Shown: positions 12,209 to 21,230, numbered from the stretch's first letter. The stretch: 64,000 bases of DNA from Chryseobacterium camelliae (GCF_030818575.1 NZ_JAUTAL010000001.1:1-64000), one strand, 5' to 3'. The notes: generated by a model from the letters alone, not told the origin. Translations and numbers: made by a program.

Positions 12209-14002
12209 TTAATTGTTATTGAAAAACTCCCAGACCACTTTAGCCTTAGTCTTCCCTAAAATTTCCTCCAGGGTTTCCAGGTTGGATTCCTTGATCCTCT
12301 TTACAGATTTCAGTTTGGAAAGAAGCAACTCTATGGTCTTACTGCCTACGCCCGGGATTTCCTCCAGTTCAGACTTTATGGTTGAATTCTTTCTCCGGGT
12401 CCTGTGGTGCCTTACGCCGAAACGGTGAGCTTCATCCCGTACCTGCTGGAGAATCTTCAGCGTCTCTGATTTTTTATCTAAATATAAAGGTATAGGATCC
12501 TCAGGAAAGAAAATTTCTTCCAGCCTTTTGGCAATCCCTACAATAGTAATTTTTCCGTATAACCCTAACAGACGCAAACTCTTAACGGCTGAAGACAGTT
12601 GGCCTTTTCCACCGTCAATCAGGATCAGCTGTGGCAGGGTTTCGCCCTCATCCAGCATTCTTCTGTATCGCCGGTAAATCACTTCCTCCATGGTCGCAAA
12701 GTCATTGGGGCCTTCCACGGTCCTGGGGTGGAAGATCCTGTAATCTGCCTTGCTGGGCTTTCCGTTCTTGAAAACTACGCAGGCTGAAACCGGATTGGTC
12801 CCCTGAATGTTGGAATTATCGAATCCCTCAATATGCCTAGGTTCTACAGGCATTCTCAACAGCTTCTGCATTTCCGCCATAATCCTGTTGGTATGGCGCT
12901 CCGGATCAATGATCTGTACCTGTTTCAGCTTTTCCAGACGGTATTCCTTCGCATTCTTTTCAGAAAGTTCCACAATCCGTTTTTTATCCCCGACTTTTGG
13001 TACGATGAGCTTTACATTCGGGATTTCAATGGACAAATGAAACGGCAGCAGCACTTCCTTGGAATGGGAACCAAATTTCTGCCGGATTTCAATCAGGGCC
13101 TCTTCCATGATCTCTTCATCGCTCTCCTCCAGGATCTTTTTAATTTCTGTAGTAAAACTCTGGATGATATTTCCGTTCCTGATCTTGAAAAAATTCACAT
13201 AGGCAGCCGTTTCATCGCTGGTCATTCCGAAAACATCCACATCATCGATATTCGGGTTCACAACCGTATTTTTAGCCTGGTAATCTTCCAGGACATCCAG
13301 CCTTTCCTTGATGATCTGAGCATCTTCAAACTGAAGATTGGAGGCATACCTGATCATTCTATCGGTCAGGTATTCTTTGGCTTTGCGAAAATCCCCTTTG
13401 ATCATCCCGCGGATGGCATCTATTTTTTCATCGTATTCTTCTTTGCTTTCCAGAGCTTCACAGGGGCCGTTGCAGTTCTTAATGTGGTACTCAAGGCATA
13501 CTTTGTATTTGCATTCCTCTATTTTGGAGGGTGCCAGATTAAGATTGCAGGTCCTAAGCTTATAAATGTGTTTGATGGTATCCAGCAAAATCCTTGCAGG
13601 ACGTACCTTAGCATAGGGCCCATAATATTCTGAGCCATCGCGGATCTTAGTCCTCGTCAGGAAAATTCTGGGGAAATGCTCATTTTTAATACAAATCCAC
13701 GGATACGTCTTGTCATCCTTCAGCATGACATTATAGAAAGGCTGATGTTCTTTGATCAGGTTATTTTCCAGTAAAAGGGCATCATATTCGCTGTTCACAA
13801 TCGTAGTTTCCAGCCGCTGGATTTTACTGACCATAATCCTGGTCCTGTATCCCGGAAGGTTTTTATTGAAATAGGACAGAACCCTTTTTTTAAGATTCTT
13901 TGCTTTTCCCACATATAAAAGCTGGTCATTCTTATCGTAATAACGGTAGACGCCGGGTTCGGAGGGTAAAGTTTTAAGCTGTAATTCTAAGAAAGGATTC
14001 AT
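12209..14002 (-). CDS. uvrC: Excinuclease ABC subunit C
   Basis: The 597-residue UvrC makes both incisions in nucleotide excision repair together with UvrB. Domains in order: a GIY-YIG nuclease at residues 15-95 (EPGVYRYYD then LLYVGKAKNLKKRV), a UVR motif near 215-245 that contacts UvrB, the RNase-H-like UvrC nuclease in the second half (EGFDNSNIQGT, LILIDGGKGQLSSA), and a C-terminal helix-hairpin-helix (EIPGVGSKTIELLL). Length is normal for the family. The gene appears to stand alone and ends against the plus-strand terminator at 12184. Confidence 0.97.
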   Translation of the reverse strand: MNPFLELQLKTLPSEPGVYRYYDKNDQLLYVGKAKNLKKRVLSYFNKNLPGYRTRIMVSKIQRLETTIVNSEYDALLLENNLIKEHQPFYNVMLKDDKTYPWICIKNEHFPRIFLTRTKIRDGSEYYGPYAKVRPARILLDTIKHIYKLRTCNLNLAPSKIEECKYKVCLEYHIKNCNGPCEALESKEEYDEKIDAIRGMIKGDFRKAKEYLTDRMIRYASNLQFEDAQIIKERLDVLEDYQAKNTVVNPNIDDVDVFGMTSDETAAYVNFFKIRNGNIIQSFTTEIKKILEESDEEIMEEALIEIRQKFGSHSKEVLLPFHLSIEIPNVKLIVPKVGDKKRIVELSEKNAKEYRLEKLKQVQIIDPERHTNRIMAEMQKLLRMPVEPRHIEGFDNSNIQGTNPVSACVVFKNGKPSKADYRIFHPRTVEGPNDFATMEEVIYRRYRRMLDEGETLPQLILIDGGKGQLSSAVKSLRLLGLYGKITIVGIAKRLEEIFFPEDPIPLYLDKKSETLKILQQVRDEAHRFGVRHHRTRRKNSTIKSELEEIPGVGSKTIELLLSKLKSVKRIKESNLETLEEILGKTKAKVVWEFFNNN

Positions 14003-14030
14003 ATAACAAAATTACATAATTTAGAAGCAA

Positions 14031-14057
14031 GAAAAAAGCCATAGAAATTCTATGGCT
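14031..14057 (-). terminator. Terminator of the secreted protein gene at 14084
   Basis: On the minus strand GCCATAGAA pairs with TTCTATGGC and is followed by TTTTTTC. Confidence 0.85.
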
Positions 14058-14083
14058 GCACAATATTATGTTAAAATTGTCCG

Positions 14084-14845
14084 TTATCCGTGGCTCATCT
14101 CCGTATATTCATGGACCAGGAAACTGAAATAGTCCCATTCTACAGAATTTTTAGGATACTTTTTCATAAACTCCGCATTGTCACCGAACAGGAAATCATA
14201 CTGGTCTTCAAAATCATCCTTATGAAGCCACATCACCTTATCTCCTTTTTTTACGTAATAGGATTTGATGACTCCTCCGCCAAGCTGAGGGCTGCCCCCT
14301 ACTGAAATACCACCGGTCTCTTTCGCTCTGGGATCGTGATAGACCGAAATGATATCATCAAATTCCGGATTGATTACCTGCATCAGGAATTCTTTATCGT
14401 CCTTTTTGTTTTTCAGGGATACGGTCTGATTAACAAAATAGATCCGGTCATTATTAGTCCTTTTGGTTAGCTTTTTAGTGCCATAGTTCCGGATATTGCC
14501 CATGTAGCGGGCTACTTTCGCTATTTTTTCAGCATTGCCCGGATACACATACATTTCAGCGATCTGGTCTGCGTTATATAGTTCAGGCTTTTTGGTGATG
14601 CTGTCCTTGAGGGACACCTCAAAAATCTGCCCTTTCTTCGTATCGATCTTATTACAGAATCCTTTATGGGTACTTCCGTCCTTAAGGATCACTGTTGATG
14701 TTTTCCTCGGAGAGGGGATGTTGAATCCTTCGTTGAAAAGGTATTGTTCCATTTTCTTGATTTCCTCTTTCGAGTATTTTACTTTCTGTGCGAACGCAGA
14801 TGTTGCGGCCAGTAACAGGGCCAGGGTAAATGTTTTAAGTTTCAT
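14084..14845 (-). CDS. Unrecognised secreted protein
   Basis: The 253-residue protein has a signal peptide (MKLKTFTLALLLAATSAFAQ) and no lipobox or transmembrane segment after it. A stretch near residues 50-60 (TVILKDGSTHKGFC) resembles the beta-strand pattern of small Sm-like or barrel domains seen in many flavobacterial secreted proteins, but I cannot name a family. It has its own terminator and is divergent from hutH. The role is unknown; location is probably the periplasm or outside the cell. Confidence 0.75.
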   Translation of the reverse strand: MKLKTFTLALLLAATSAFAQKVKYSKEEIKKMEQYLFNEGFNIPSPRKTSTVILKDGSTHKGFCNKIDTKKGQIFEVSLKDSITKKPELYNADQIAEMYVYPGNAEKIAKVARYMGNIRNYGTKKLTKRTNNDRIYFVNQTVSLKNKKDDKEFLMQVINPEFDDIISVYHDPRAKETGGISVGGSPQLGGGVIKSYYVKKGDKVMWLHKDDFEDQYDFLFGDNAEFMKKYPKNSVEWDYFSFLVHEYTEMSHG

Positions 14846-14979
14846 AGTTCATTAATTTTATCTAAAAATCTGCGGTAAAAATAATAAAATAATCTTCTCA
14901 TGATCAAAAAAAATGAGGTATCTGAAATTCGTTTTCCCAGTTAGCCCTAAATGTGTAATTTTAAGACAAAATTTTGAGA

Positions 14980-16467
14980 ATGATATACGGTGTAGATGTT
15001 TTTGGTTTCCATGATGTGCTGGAGATCTGCAAAATGCCCAATAAAGCTAAGCTGAATAAGATAGCGAAAGAACAGATTTTAAAATCCCAGAAAAATGTCC
15101 GGCAGATCGTTGAGTCAGACCGCTGTGTGTATGGAATCAATACCGGGTTCGGACCGCTTTGCGATACCAAAATTTCGGCTGATGAGACTGCACAGTTACA
15201 GTATAACCTGATCATTTCCCATGCCGTAGGTGTAGGAAAACCTATTGACAAAGAACTTTCGAAAATCATGATGATCGCTAAAGTTCATGCCTTATCTAAA
15301 GGGTTTTCAGGGGTTTCCCTGGAAGTGATTGAGAGACTGATCCTGATGCTGGAAAAAGATATCATCCCTGTAGTTCCGGAGCAGGGGTCTGTAGGGGCTT
15401 CCGGTGATCTGGCTCCGCTTGCTCACCTGGTTTTACCGCTTTTGGGACTTGGAAAAGTATGGGTAGGTCAGGAGATTTTTGAAACTGCTGAAATTTTAGA
15501 ACAGCATCAATTAGCACCTTTAACTTTAGGCCCCAAAGAAGGATTGGGATTGATCAACGGGACGCAGTTCATCCTGGCCCATGCAATCAAAGGTCTGGAA
15601 AAGTTTGAATACCTTTTGGACCTTGCCGATGTTACCGCAGCCATGAGTCTTGAAGCGTACCGGGGTTCAGCCAGCCCGTTTAAAAAAGAGCTTCATGAGA
15701 TCCGTCCTTTTGACGGCAGCAGGAAAGTGGCTGCAAGGATGCTGAAATTCCTGAAAAATTCCGAAAACCTGAAATCACATGAGTATTGCGACAGGGTTCA
15801 GGATCCTTATTCCATGAGATGTGTGCCACAGGTGCACGGCGCAAGCCGGAATGCTTTTGAGCACCTGAAAATGATGGCGGAAACAGAACTGAATTCTGTA
15901 ACGGATAATCCTATTGTTTTAAGTGCCGAAGAATCTATTTCCGGAGGAAACTTCCACGGGCAGCTGATGGCCCTGCCCCTGGACTATGCTACCCTGGCAG
16001 CGGCAGAATTGGGGAATATCTCAGATCGGAGAAGCTATCTGTTGCTGGAAGGTAAATATGGTCTACCAAGGTTATTAACAGAAAGTTCTGGACTGAATTC
16101 GGGATTCATGATTCCGCAGTACACTTCAGCCGCTTTGGTAACTGAAAATAAGACCTTATGTTTCCCCGCTTCGGCAGATTCTATCCCGACAAGTTTAGGT
16201 CAGGAAGACCATGTTTCCATGGGAAGTATTTCCGGAAGGAAATTCAATCAGGTGCTGGGCAACCTCGTCAATATTTTAGCGGTTGAGCTGATGTTTGCCG
16301 CTCAGGGGCTTGAATTCAGGAGGCCGGCCAAGTGTTCAAAAATTATTGAGGAGAACTTTGCCATCCTGCGTTCAAAAGTTGCCAAACTCGAAGATGACCG
16401 GCTGATTGGTGAAGACATGCTTGCAATTGCGGAATTGATCAATGAACGGAAATTCATCGTTAATTAA
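14980..16467 (+). CDS. hutH: Histidine ammonia-lyase
   Basis: This enzyme deaminates histidine to urocanate, the first step of histidine degradation. The ATG at 14980 gives 495 residues; the TTG two codons upstream is less likely. The self-forming MIO cofactor triad Ala-Ser-Gly is at residues 140-142 in GSVGASGDLAPLAHL. Other family motifs are YGINTGFG near 51 and FHGQ near 325. No other hut genes are beside it. The next gene (DUF2059) begins 6 bases after the stop and may be cotranscribed. Alternative members of the family such as tyrosine ammonia-lyase cannot be fully excluded. Confidence 0.92.
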   Translation: MIYGVDVFGFHDVLEICKMPNKAKLNKIAKEQILKSQKNVRQIVESDRCVYGINTGFGPLCDTKISADETAQLQYNLIISHAVGVGKPIDKELSKIMMIAKVHALSKGFSGVSLEVIERLILMLEKDIIPVVPEQGSVGASGDLAPLAHLVLPLLGLGKVWVGQEIFETAEILEQHQLAPLTLGPKEGLGLINGTQFILAHAIKGLEKFEYLLDLADVTAAMSLEAYRGSASPFKKELHEIRPFDGSRKVAARMLKFLKNSENLKSHEYCDRVQDPYSMRCVPQVHGASRNAFEHLKMMAETELNSVTDNPIVLSAEESISGGNFHGQLMALPLDYATLAAAELGNISDRRSYLLLEGKYGLPRLLTESSGLNSGFMIPQYTSAALVTENKTLCFPASADSIPTSLGQEDHVSMGSISGRKFNQVLGNLVNILAVELMFAAQGLEFRRPAKCSKIIEENFAILRSKVAKLEDDRLIGEDMLAIAELINERKFIVN

Positions 16468-16472
16468 TCTGT

Positions 16473-16934
16473 ATGATAGAGATAAAAAAGATTATTCTGC
16501 TTGTTATGTTTTCTTTAGGTACATTGACCTATTCGCAGACCAAGCATGATAAAGTGAAAGAGCTCATTACCTTAAACGGAACGTTTCCGCTGTCCAAAGA
16601 AGTAGAAAAGCAGGTGATTTCCAATTATAAAAAAAAGTACAGCCATGTGCCTGAATCAGCTTGGGTTCCCATTGAGAAGAAAATAAATATAGATACACTT
16701 ATACAACAGGTTACAGATATTTACGAGAAAAGATTCAGTGAAAAGGAAATTGATGAATTACTGATTTTTTACAAATCGGAGGTAGGAAAGAAGATTATTA
16801 AGAATTCACCTGAAATGATCAGTGAAATTCAAAAAGCATCAGCAGACTGGGCAATGAAGGTAACAGAGACCATTAATGATGATTTAGAAAAGAAGGGATA
16901 TCTGCAATCACCGCCGCCACCAATGCAGAAATAA
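16473..16934 (+). CDS. DUF2059 domain protein, secreted
   Basis: The 153-residue protein has a signal peptide (about residues 1-22, ending TYSQ) and a DUF2059 domain, an all-helical module with the motif LLIFYKSEVGKKIIKNSPEM. The function of DUF2059 is not known. It begins 6 bases after hutH and is followed by a terminator, so it is probably the second gene of that transcript. Confidence 0.8.
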   Translation: MIEIKKIILLVMFSLGTLTYSQTKHDKVKELITLNGTFPLSKEVEKQVISNYKKKYSHVPESAWVPIEKKINIDTLIQQVTDIYEKRFSEKEIDELLIFYKSEVGKKIIKNSPEMISEIQKASADWAMKVTETINDDLEKKGYLQSPPPPMQK

Positions 16935-16950
16935 AATAAACAATATTTCC

Positions 16951-16982
16951 AAAGCTCCTTACAATTGGAGCTTTGCTTTTTT
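16951..16982 (+). terminator. Terminator after the DUF2059 gene
   Basis: AAAGCTCC pairs with GGAGCTTT and is followed by GCTTTTTT. Confidence 0.8.
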
Positions 16983-17005
16983 AAAGGATAAATCATAAGT
17001 ATAAG

Positions 17006-17452
17006 ATGAAAATTCAAAGAACAGATTCTGCCGATTCAGATTTTAAGGATTTGGTCCAACTTTTAGATGCCGACCTGGCTATCCGGAACGGTGATGACCA
17101 TGCTTTTTTCAGTCAATTCAACAAGATTGATATGATCAGGAACTGCATAGTAATGTATGTAGATCAGGTTCCGGCAGCCTGTGGTGCTTTTAAAAGATGG
17201 GATGACACCACTGTGGAAATTAAAAGAATGTATACCCATCCCGATTTCCGGAAAAGAGGTTTGGCAACCATGATCGTCGGGGAGCTTGAAATTTGGGGCA
17301 AGGAGCTTAACTATACAAAAGCTGTCCTGGAAACCTCCCTTGAGCAAAACCAGGCAATTTCTGTCTATGAGAAGAGCGGATACCGGAAAATTCCTAACTA
17401 TGGCCAATACATTGGAATCGAAAGCAGTGTATGTTATGAGAAGCTGCTTTAG
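17006..17452 (+). CDS. GNAT family N-acetyltransferase
   Basis: The 148-residue cytoplasmic protein has the GNAT fold. The strand IKRMYTHPDFR runs into the acetyl-CoA-binding loop R-K-R-G-L-A near residue 90, and AVLETSLEQNQAISVYEKSGY is the typical motif B. It transfers an acetyl group to an amine whose identity is unknown. The gene stands alone behind the terminator at 16951. Confidence 0.88.
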   Translation: MKIQRTDSADSDFKDLVQLLDADLAIRNGDDHAFFSQFNKIDMIRNCIVMYVDQVPAACGAFKRWDDTTVEIKRMYTHPDFRKRGLATMIVGELEIWGKELNYTKAVLETSLEQNQAISVYEKSGYRKIPNYGQYIGIESSVCYEKLL

Positions 17453-17502
17453 CGAATGGATATGAATAGGTTAAAAGGAACAGGAGAACTTAAGAAATAA
17501 TT

Positions 17503-17532
17503 TTCATAGTAATATGTTGTAGTTCATAGTAA
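17503..17532. repeat. Direct repeat TTCATAGTAA upstream of the S8 peptidase
   Basis: TTCATAGTAA occurs at 17503-17512 and 17523-17532, exactly 20 bases apart or about two helical turns, shortly before the gene at 17568. The spacing fits a tandem operator for a regulator, but chance is possible. Confidence 0.3.
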
Positions 17533-17567
17533 AATGATATATTAGACCGCTAATCCAAAATTTTATT

Positions 17568-19064
17568 ATGAAGAAAAACGTTTTTTATTTATTTATTCTT
17601 TGCTCAGCAATTACAGCATGTAACAGAGATGATCTGCAAAACTCGGCAACCAATATCGAGATGGTACAGAAGGATCCGTTAAGCGCCAGGCAGATCAATG
17701 AAAAAATCAATGAGACCATCCGTACCAAAGGAAAGTTTTCCTGGAATGAGTCTTCAGACCATTTGATATGGAGTGCTATTTTTCAGGGCAACAAAATAGC
17801 ATCTATTGGTTTTGGTTCATCTTTCGACAGAAGCCTTGCGGCTGACAGCAAAGCTATGGAAGAGGAAATCCTGAGAGTCATTCAGCGGTACGAAGGGAAA
17901 ACCGACAGGTTAGTGCTCTCTTCCGATCCTTATCTCAATCAGATGGATGTGGTAATAGAGAAACAGGAAACAATAGTTGCCCTTCGCAAAATGGCAGGTA
18001 TCCGTTATCTGGAGCCGGCAGATTATCGGTATTTTGAAAACGAACAGAAATTCAGCGGTGCGGCTAAATCCGGGAGTTCATCTTCGGGCTGCGGACTGGA
18101 ATCAATGACTCTGAGTGCTTCAGATTATACTACGGTTTCGCCTAATGCAAAAGCTCCCTGGTCATTTGCAAAACATAATATTACAGGCGCATGGAATTAC
18201 AGTACCGGAGCCGGTGTCACTATCGGGATTATAGATAGCGGCGTGTCTTCCGAGCAGGCCCTTTTGGGGAGCAGTTTCAATAATGGGCTTTCATCAGGAA
18301 GAACCATTACCAAAAATGGGGTGTATGTAGATTCTGCCTGGCCATGGAGCAGTGGTTACGATGGATCTGCCGACAAATGCGGCCACGGGACAAGTATGGC
18401 TTCAGCCGCCGCCGCGCCGCGGAACAACCAGGGACAGCCGGTAGGAGTGGCATATAATGCAAGCTTAGTTACGTACAGGGCTGCTTCCAATGTAGTGCTG
18501 GACGGTTATCACGAACAGAACGGGGTTAAAATTGCTTTTACAGAACTGGGAAACAATACCAAGGTGAAAATCATTTCCATGTCTATGGGCCATATCTTTT
18601 CGGTAGGTAAAATTGAGGACGGTGTAAAATACGCCTATTCAAAAGGGAAACTGATTTTCTGTGCCGGAGGGACATCCACCAGCTTTACCAATTTTGCAGG
18701 GGTGATTTTCCCGGCTTGGATGCCGGAAACGCAGGCTATAACAGGCGTAAAAGAGAATACTTCCAACCAGAAATGCGATATATGCCATTCGGGATCAGAA
18801 ATCGATTTTACTTATCAGATGGAAAGGTCATCCGGGAGCAATATCCCGGTATTGAGCTATTATAACGGGCAAACCGATTATGTAGGCGGATCTTCCGTTG
18901 CTACAGCTTCCACAGCAGGGATTGCTGCCCTGGTATGGGCGAAAAATCCTTCATGGACAAGAGACCAGGTCCTGGCAAAGATGAGGCAGTCTTCAACCTA
19001 TTACCCGACGCCCAATTCCGATTACGGATATGGCAATATCAATGTCTTACAGGCTGTGCAATAA
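17568..19064 (+). CDS. S8 family serine peptidase, lipoprotein
   Basis: The 498-residue protein has a lipoprotein signal with lipobox Ile-Thr-Ala-Cys18. A propeptide-like region covers about residues 35-150 and a subtilisin-fold domain runs from about 190 to the end. The catalytic triad is Asp223 (GIIDSGVS), His273 (CGHGTSM) and Ser443 (GGSSVATAS). The oxyanion Asn of subtilisin, usually in AAGN, is replaced: the segment reads CAGGT near 365-369. After the lipid Cys comes N-R-D-D, which resembles the flavobacterial surface-export signal, so it is likely displayed on the cell surface. It has no type IX secretion C-terminal domain. Substrate unknown. Confidence 0.9.
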   Translation: MKKNVFYLFILCSAITACNRDDLQNSATNIEMVQKDPLSARQINEKINETIRTKGKFSWNESSDHLIWSAIFQGNKIASIGFGSSFDRSLAADSKAMEEEILRVIQRYEGKTDRLVLSSDPYLNQMDVVIEKQETIVALRKMAGIRYLEPADYRYFENEQKFSGAAKSGSSSSGCGLESMTLSASDYTTVSPNAKAPWSFAKHNITGAWNYSTGAGVTIGIIDSGVSSEQALLGSSFNNGLSSGRTITKNGVYVDSAWPWSSGYDGSADKCGHGTSMASAAAAPRNNQGQPVGVAYNASLVTYRAASNVVLDGYHEQNGVKIAFTELGNNTKVKIISMSMGHIFSVGKIEDGVKYAYSKGKLIFCAGGTSTSFTNFAGVIFPAWMPETQAITGVKENTSNQKCDICHSGSEIDFTYQMERSSGSNIPVLSYYNGQTDYVGGSSVATASTAGIAALVWAKNPSWTRDQVLAKMRQSSTYYPTPNSDYGYGNINVLQAVQ

Positions 19065-19458
19065 TCTATTGAACTGTATTTCCTGATCAACAGGCAAAAG
19101 TATCAGATGAAAAATTGAAGGGGAACTTTTGTTCCGCTTTTTATCTGTACCGAAAAAATGAAACTTGATTTCCAGTACATAAAGCCTTCACATCGAATTC
19201 TATAGTTTAGTATATATCAAAACGGTAAATATACCCACAGTATAAATTAAGTATATCTACGCTATGAGAGGCCGGCCTTATGCACTAGCTTTGCTATGTG
19301 ATCACAATAAAACATTTGAGTACAGCCATAAAAATAGCAGTCTAAGCTGTGGCCAGCTGTCTTAAAAGTATTCAACTAATAACCATGGAGACCAGAAACC
19401 ATTAAAAACGGGGCGTATTCCGAAAAGCCATAAGAGTAGGAAGAAAAACATAACAACC
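19065..19458. other. Intergenic region upstream of the stefin-like gene
   Basis: No gene is seen in this 394-base stretch. It contains a likely terminator of the S8 peptidase gene at 19118-19144 and a promoter-like TAGCTTTG at 19286-19293. The latter would leave a leader of about 160 bases before the gene at 19459. A GGCCGGCC palindrome lies at 19271-19278. Confidence 0.5.
19118..19144 (+). terminator. Terminator after the S8 peptidase gene
   Basis: GGGGAAC and GTTCCGC form a short stem with one mismatch around a TTTT loop, followed by TTTTTAT. Confidence 0.6.
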
Positions 19459-19728
19459 ATGTCAGAAACAGAACAATTAGTAGGAGGATGGACCAGGTTC
19501 CATGAACTTACAGCAGAAGATCAAAAAGTATTTGACGAAGCCATGCAGGGATTCGTAGGGGTAAAATATAGTCCGAAGGAAGTATCAACACAAGTGGTTA
19601 ACGGGATGAACTACCGTTTCAAAAGTCAGGCATCAATGCCGCCTTCAGATGTAGTATGGCAAGCTGTTATTGAGGTTTACAAACCGATCAATGGCACAGC
19701 TCATGTAGTGGCTATTACAAGAATTTAA
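19459..19728 (+). CDS. Stefin (type 1 cystatin)-like small protein
   Basis: The 89-residue cytoplasmic protein has no signal peptide. It shows the layout of stefins, the intracellular cysteine-protease inhibitors: a Gly-Gly pair near the N-terminus (residues 9-10), a helix (about 18-32), and the hairpin QVVNG at 45-49 followed by MNYRF. The match is to the stefin signature QVVAGTNY. The distance between Gly-Gly and QVVxG is close to that of human stefins. It stands alone between terminators. The fold assignment is from motif and spacing only; inhibitory activity is an inference. Confidence 0.65.
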   Translation: MSETEQLVGGWTRFHELTAEDQKVFDEAMQGFVGVKYSPKEVSTQVVNGMNYRFKSQASMPPSDVVWQAVIEVYKPINGTAHVVAITRI

Positions 19729-19747
19729 TAACAATACATTGATGTAG

Positions 19748-19779
19748 TAACCGGGAGATCAGTCTTCCGGTTATTTTTT
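19748..19779 (+). terminator. Terminator after the stefin-like gene
   Basis: TAACCGG pairs with CCGGTTA and is followed by TTTTTTA. Confidence 0.8.
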
Positions 19780-19786
19780 ATCCATA

Positions 19787-20614
19787 TTACCCGATCCTTA
19801 CACTGGTCATGCTCAGCGAACCACCGATAAGCTCATCATTGAACAAAGATAAGTCTTCTGAAGGCTGCTTAAGGCCCAGGCTGTAGATCAGCGGAAGGTA
19901 ATGGTCCGGACTTGGAACCGCATACTGCAAAGAAGTTCCCTGCTGATGGTAGTTAACGATTGCATTGAAATTTCCTTCCAGAAGCCATTGATTGGTTTTC
20001 TCCCGTGCTTCTATAGCCCAGTCCCAGCCGGCCCCTACAGTATTGATGTTGCGCCAGTCAATCAGCCTCAGGTTGTGGACGATATTCCCGCTTCCGATAA
20101 TAAGGATCCCTTTTTCACGAAGCTTTTCCAGTCTTTTAGCGAGGTCAAAATGATACTGCGGAGGTTTTGTATAATCGATGCTCATCTGGATGACAGGGAT
20201 ATCGGCATCCGGATACATGTGCCGGATCACAGACCATGCTCCGTGGTCGAGTCCCCACTGATGGTCTTCTTCCACCAGGACGGGAGCTAAAAGGTCAGCA
20301 GTTTCTCTGGCAAGTCCGGGATCTCCGGGAGCCGGATACTGTACGTCGAACAATGCCTGTGGAAATCCTCTGAAATCATGGATGGTCTGCGGCAGATCCA
20401 TAGCCGTTACTTTAGTTCCCGCCGTGTACCAGTGAGCAGAAATACAAAGGATGGCATTCGGCTTCGGAATTTCAGAGGCCGCTTTGCGGAATCCCCGGAC
20501 AAACTGATTTTCTTCAATGGCATTCATTGGAGATCCGTGTCCCAGGAAAAGTGCGGGCATCTTCTGGGTTGCATGGAAGTTGTCACTAATGTTTTGAAGG
20601 TCGTTAAGGTTCAT
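19787..20614 (-). CDS. ygiD: YgiD-type extradiol dioxygenase
   Basis: The 275-residue cytoplasmic enzyme belongs to the LigB-like extradiol family. The E. coli member YgiD is a zinc-binding 4,5-DOPA dioxygenase. The metal-ligand region is visible as GHGSPMNA near residue 26, SAHWYT near 60 and DHGAW near 123, with SGNIVHNLR later. The physiological substrate in bacteria is not settled. The gene lies downstream of yceI on the same strand, separated by a strong terminator, so the two are probably independent. Confidence 0.88.
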   Translation of the reverse strand: MNLNDLQNISDNFHATQKMPALFLGHGSPMNAIEENQFVRGFRKAASEIPKPNAILCISAHWYTAGTKVTAMDLPQTIHDFRGFPQALFDVQYPAPGDPGLARETADLLAPVLVEEDHQWGLDHGAWSVIRHMYPDADIPVIQMSIDYTKPPQYHFDLAKRLEKLREKGILIIGSGNIVHNLRLIDWRNINTVGAGWDWAIEAREKTNQWLLEGNFNAIVNYHQQGTSLQYAVPSPDHYLPLIYSLGLKQPSEDLSLFNDELIGGSLSMTSVRIG

Positions 20615-20623
20615 AGCAGATCA

Positions 20624-20665
20624 AAAAAAGGTTCGGGAATTGGCTAATTCCCGAACCTTTTTATT
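20624..20665. terminator. Bidirectional terminator between ygiD and yceI
   Basis: A stem of about 15 pairs (AAAGGTTCGGGAATT with AATTCCCGAACCTTT) has a T-run on both strands. It ends the yceI transcript on the minus strand. Confidence 0.85.
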
Positions 20666-20679
20666 ATGGTTAGAAAAAA

Positions 20680-21192
20680 TTATGCCTGTTTTACAAACTG
20701 CAGTTCACCTGCAATCTTTACGTCATCGCTTACCAAAACACCTCCTGCTTCCAAAGTTGCATTCCAGTTCAGTCCGAAATCTTTTCTGCTGATTTTTCCT
20801 TCAAAAGAAAATCCAGCTTTGGTATTTCCCCATGGATCAACATTTACGCCTCCGAAATCTACATCTAAAGTCACTGGTTTTGTAATTCCGTTGATGGTCA
20901 AGTTTCCGGTAACTTCATCGCTCAGAGCCTGAGATTCAAAAGTAATCGTAGGATATTGTTCAGCATTGAAGAATTCTCCAGATTTCAGGTGATTGTCACG
21001 GTCTGTATTATTGGTAAAAACAGAGTCTGTCTTGATTGTTGCTGTTGTTTTAGCATTTTTAAAAGTATCGTCTTCCGCTTCAATCTGTGCATCGAAATCG
21101 GTAAAATTTCCTTTTACATTAGAGATCATCATGTGTTTTACTTTGAAAGTAATTTCACTATGCGTTGGGTCTAAATTCCATTGTGTTGCCAT
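20680..21192 (-). CDS. YceI family lipid-binding protein
   Basis: The 170-residue protein has the YceI lipocalin-like fold: start motif WNLDPTHSEITFKVKHMM, then FFNAEQYPTITFES and a C-terminal SRKDFGLNW. YceI proteins bind polyisoprenoid or amphiphilic molecules. This copy has no signal peptide, so it should be cytoplasmic, unlike E. coli YceI, which is periplasmic. A TAnnTTTG box lies on its strand at 21223-21230, and a strong terminator follows it. Single-gene unit. Confidence 0.9.
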   Translation of the reverse strand: MATQWNLDPTHSEITFKVKHMMISNVKGNFTDFDAQIEAEDDTFKNAKTTATIKTDSVFTNNTDRDNHLKSGEFFNAEQYPTITFESQALSDEVTGNLTINGITKPVTLDVDFGGVNVDPWGNTKAGFSFEGKISRKDFGLNWNATLEAGGVLVSDDVKIAGELQFVKQA

Positions 21193-21222
21193 TATGTATA
21201 ATTTTTTATGTTGTTAATGATG

Positions 21223-21230
21223 CAAATGTA
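21223..21230 (-). promoter_or_regulatory. Promoter -7 box for yceI
   Basis: On the minus strand TACATTTG matches TAnnTTTG and lies about 30 bases before the yceI ATG. Confidence 0.5.

Noticed and set aside
12833..13633. Long plus-strand open frame opposite uvrC
   Set aside because: It lies wholly within the well-supported uvrC gene, and its product has no signal, motif or sensible composition.
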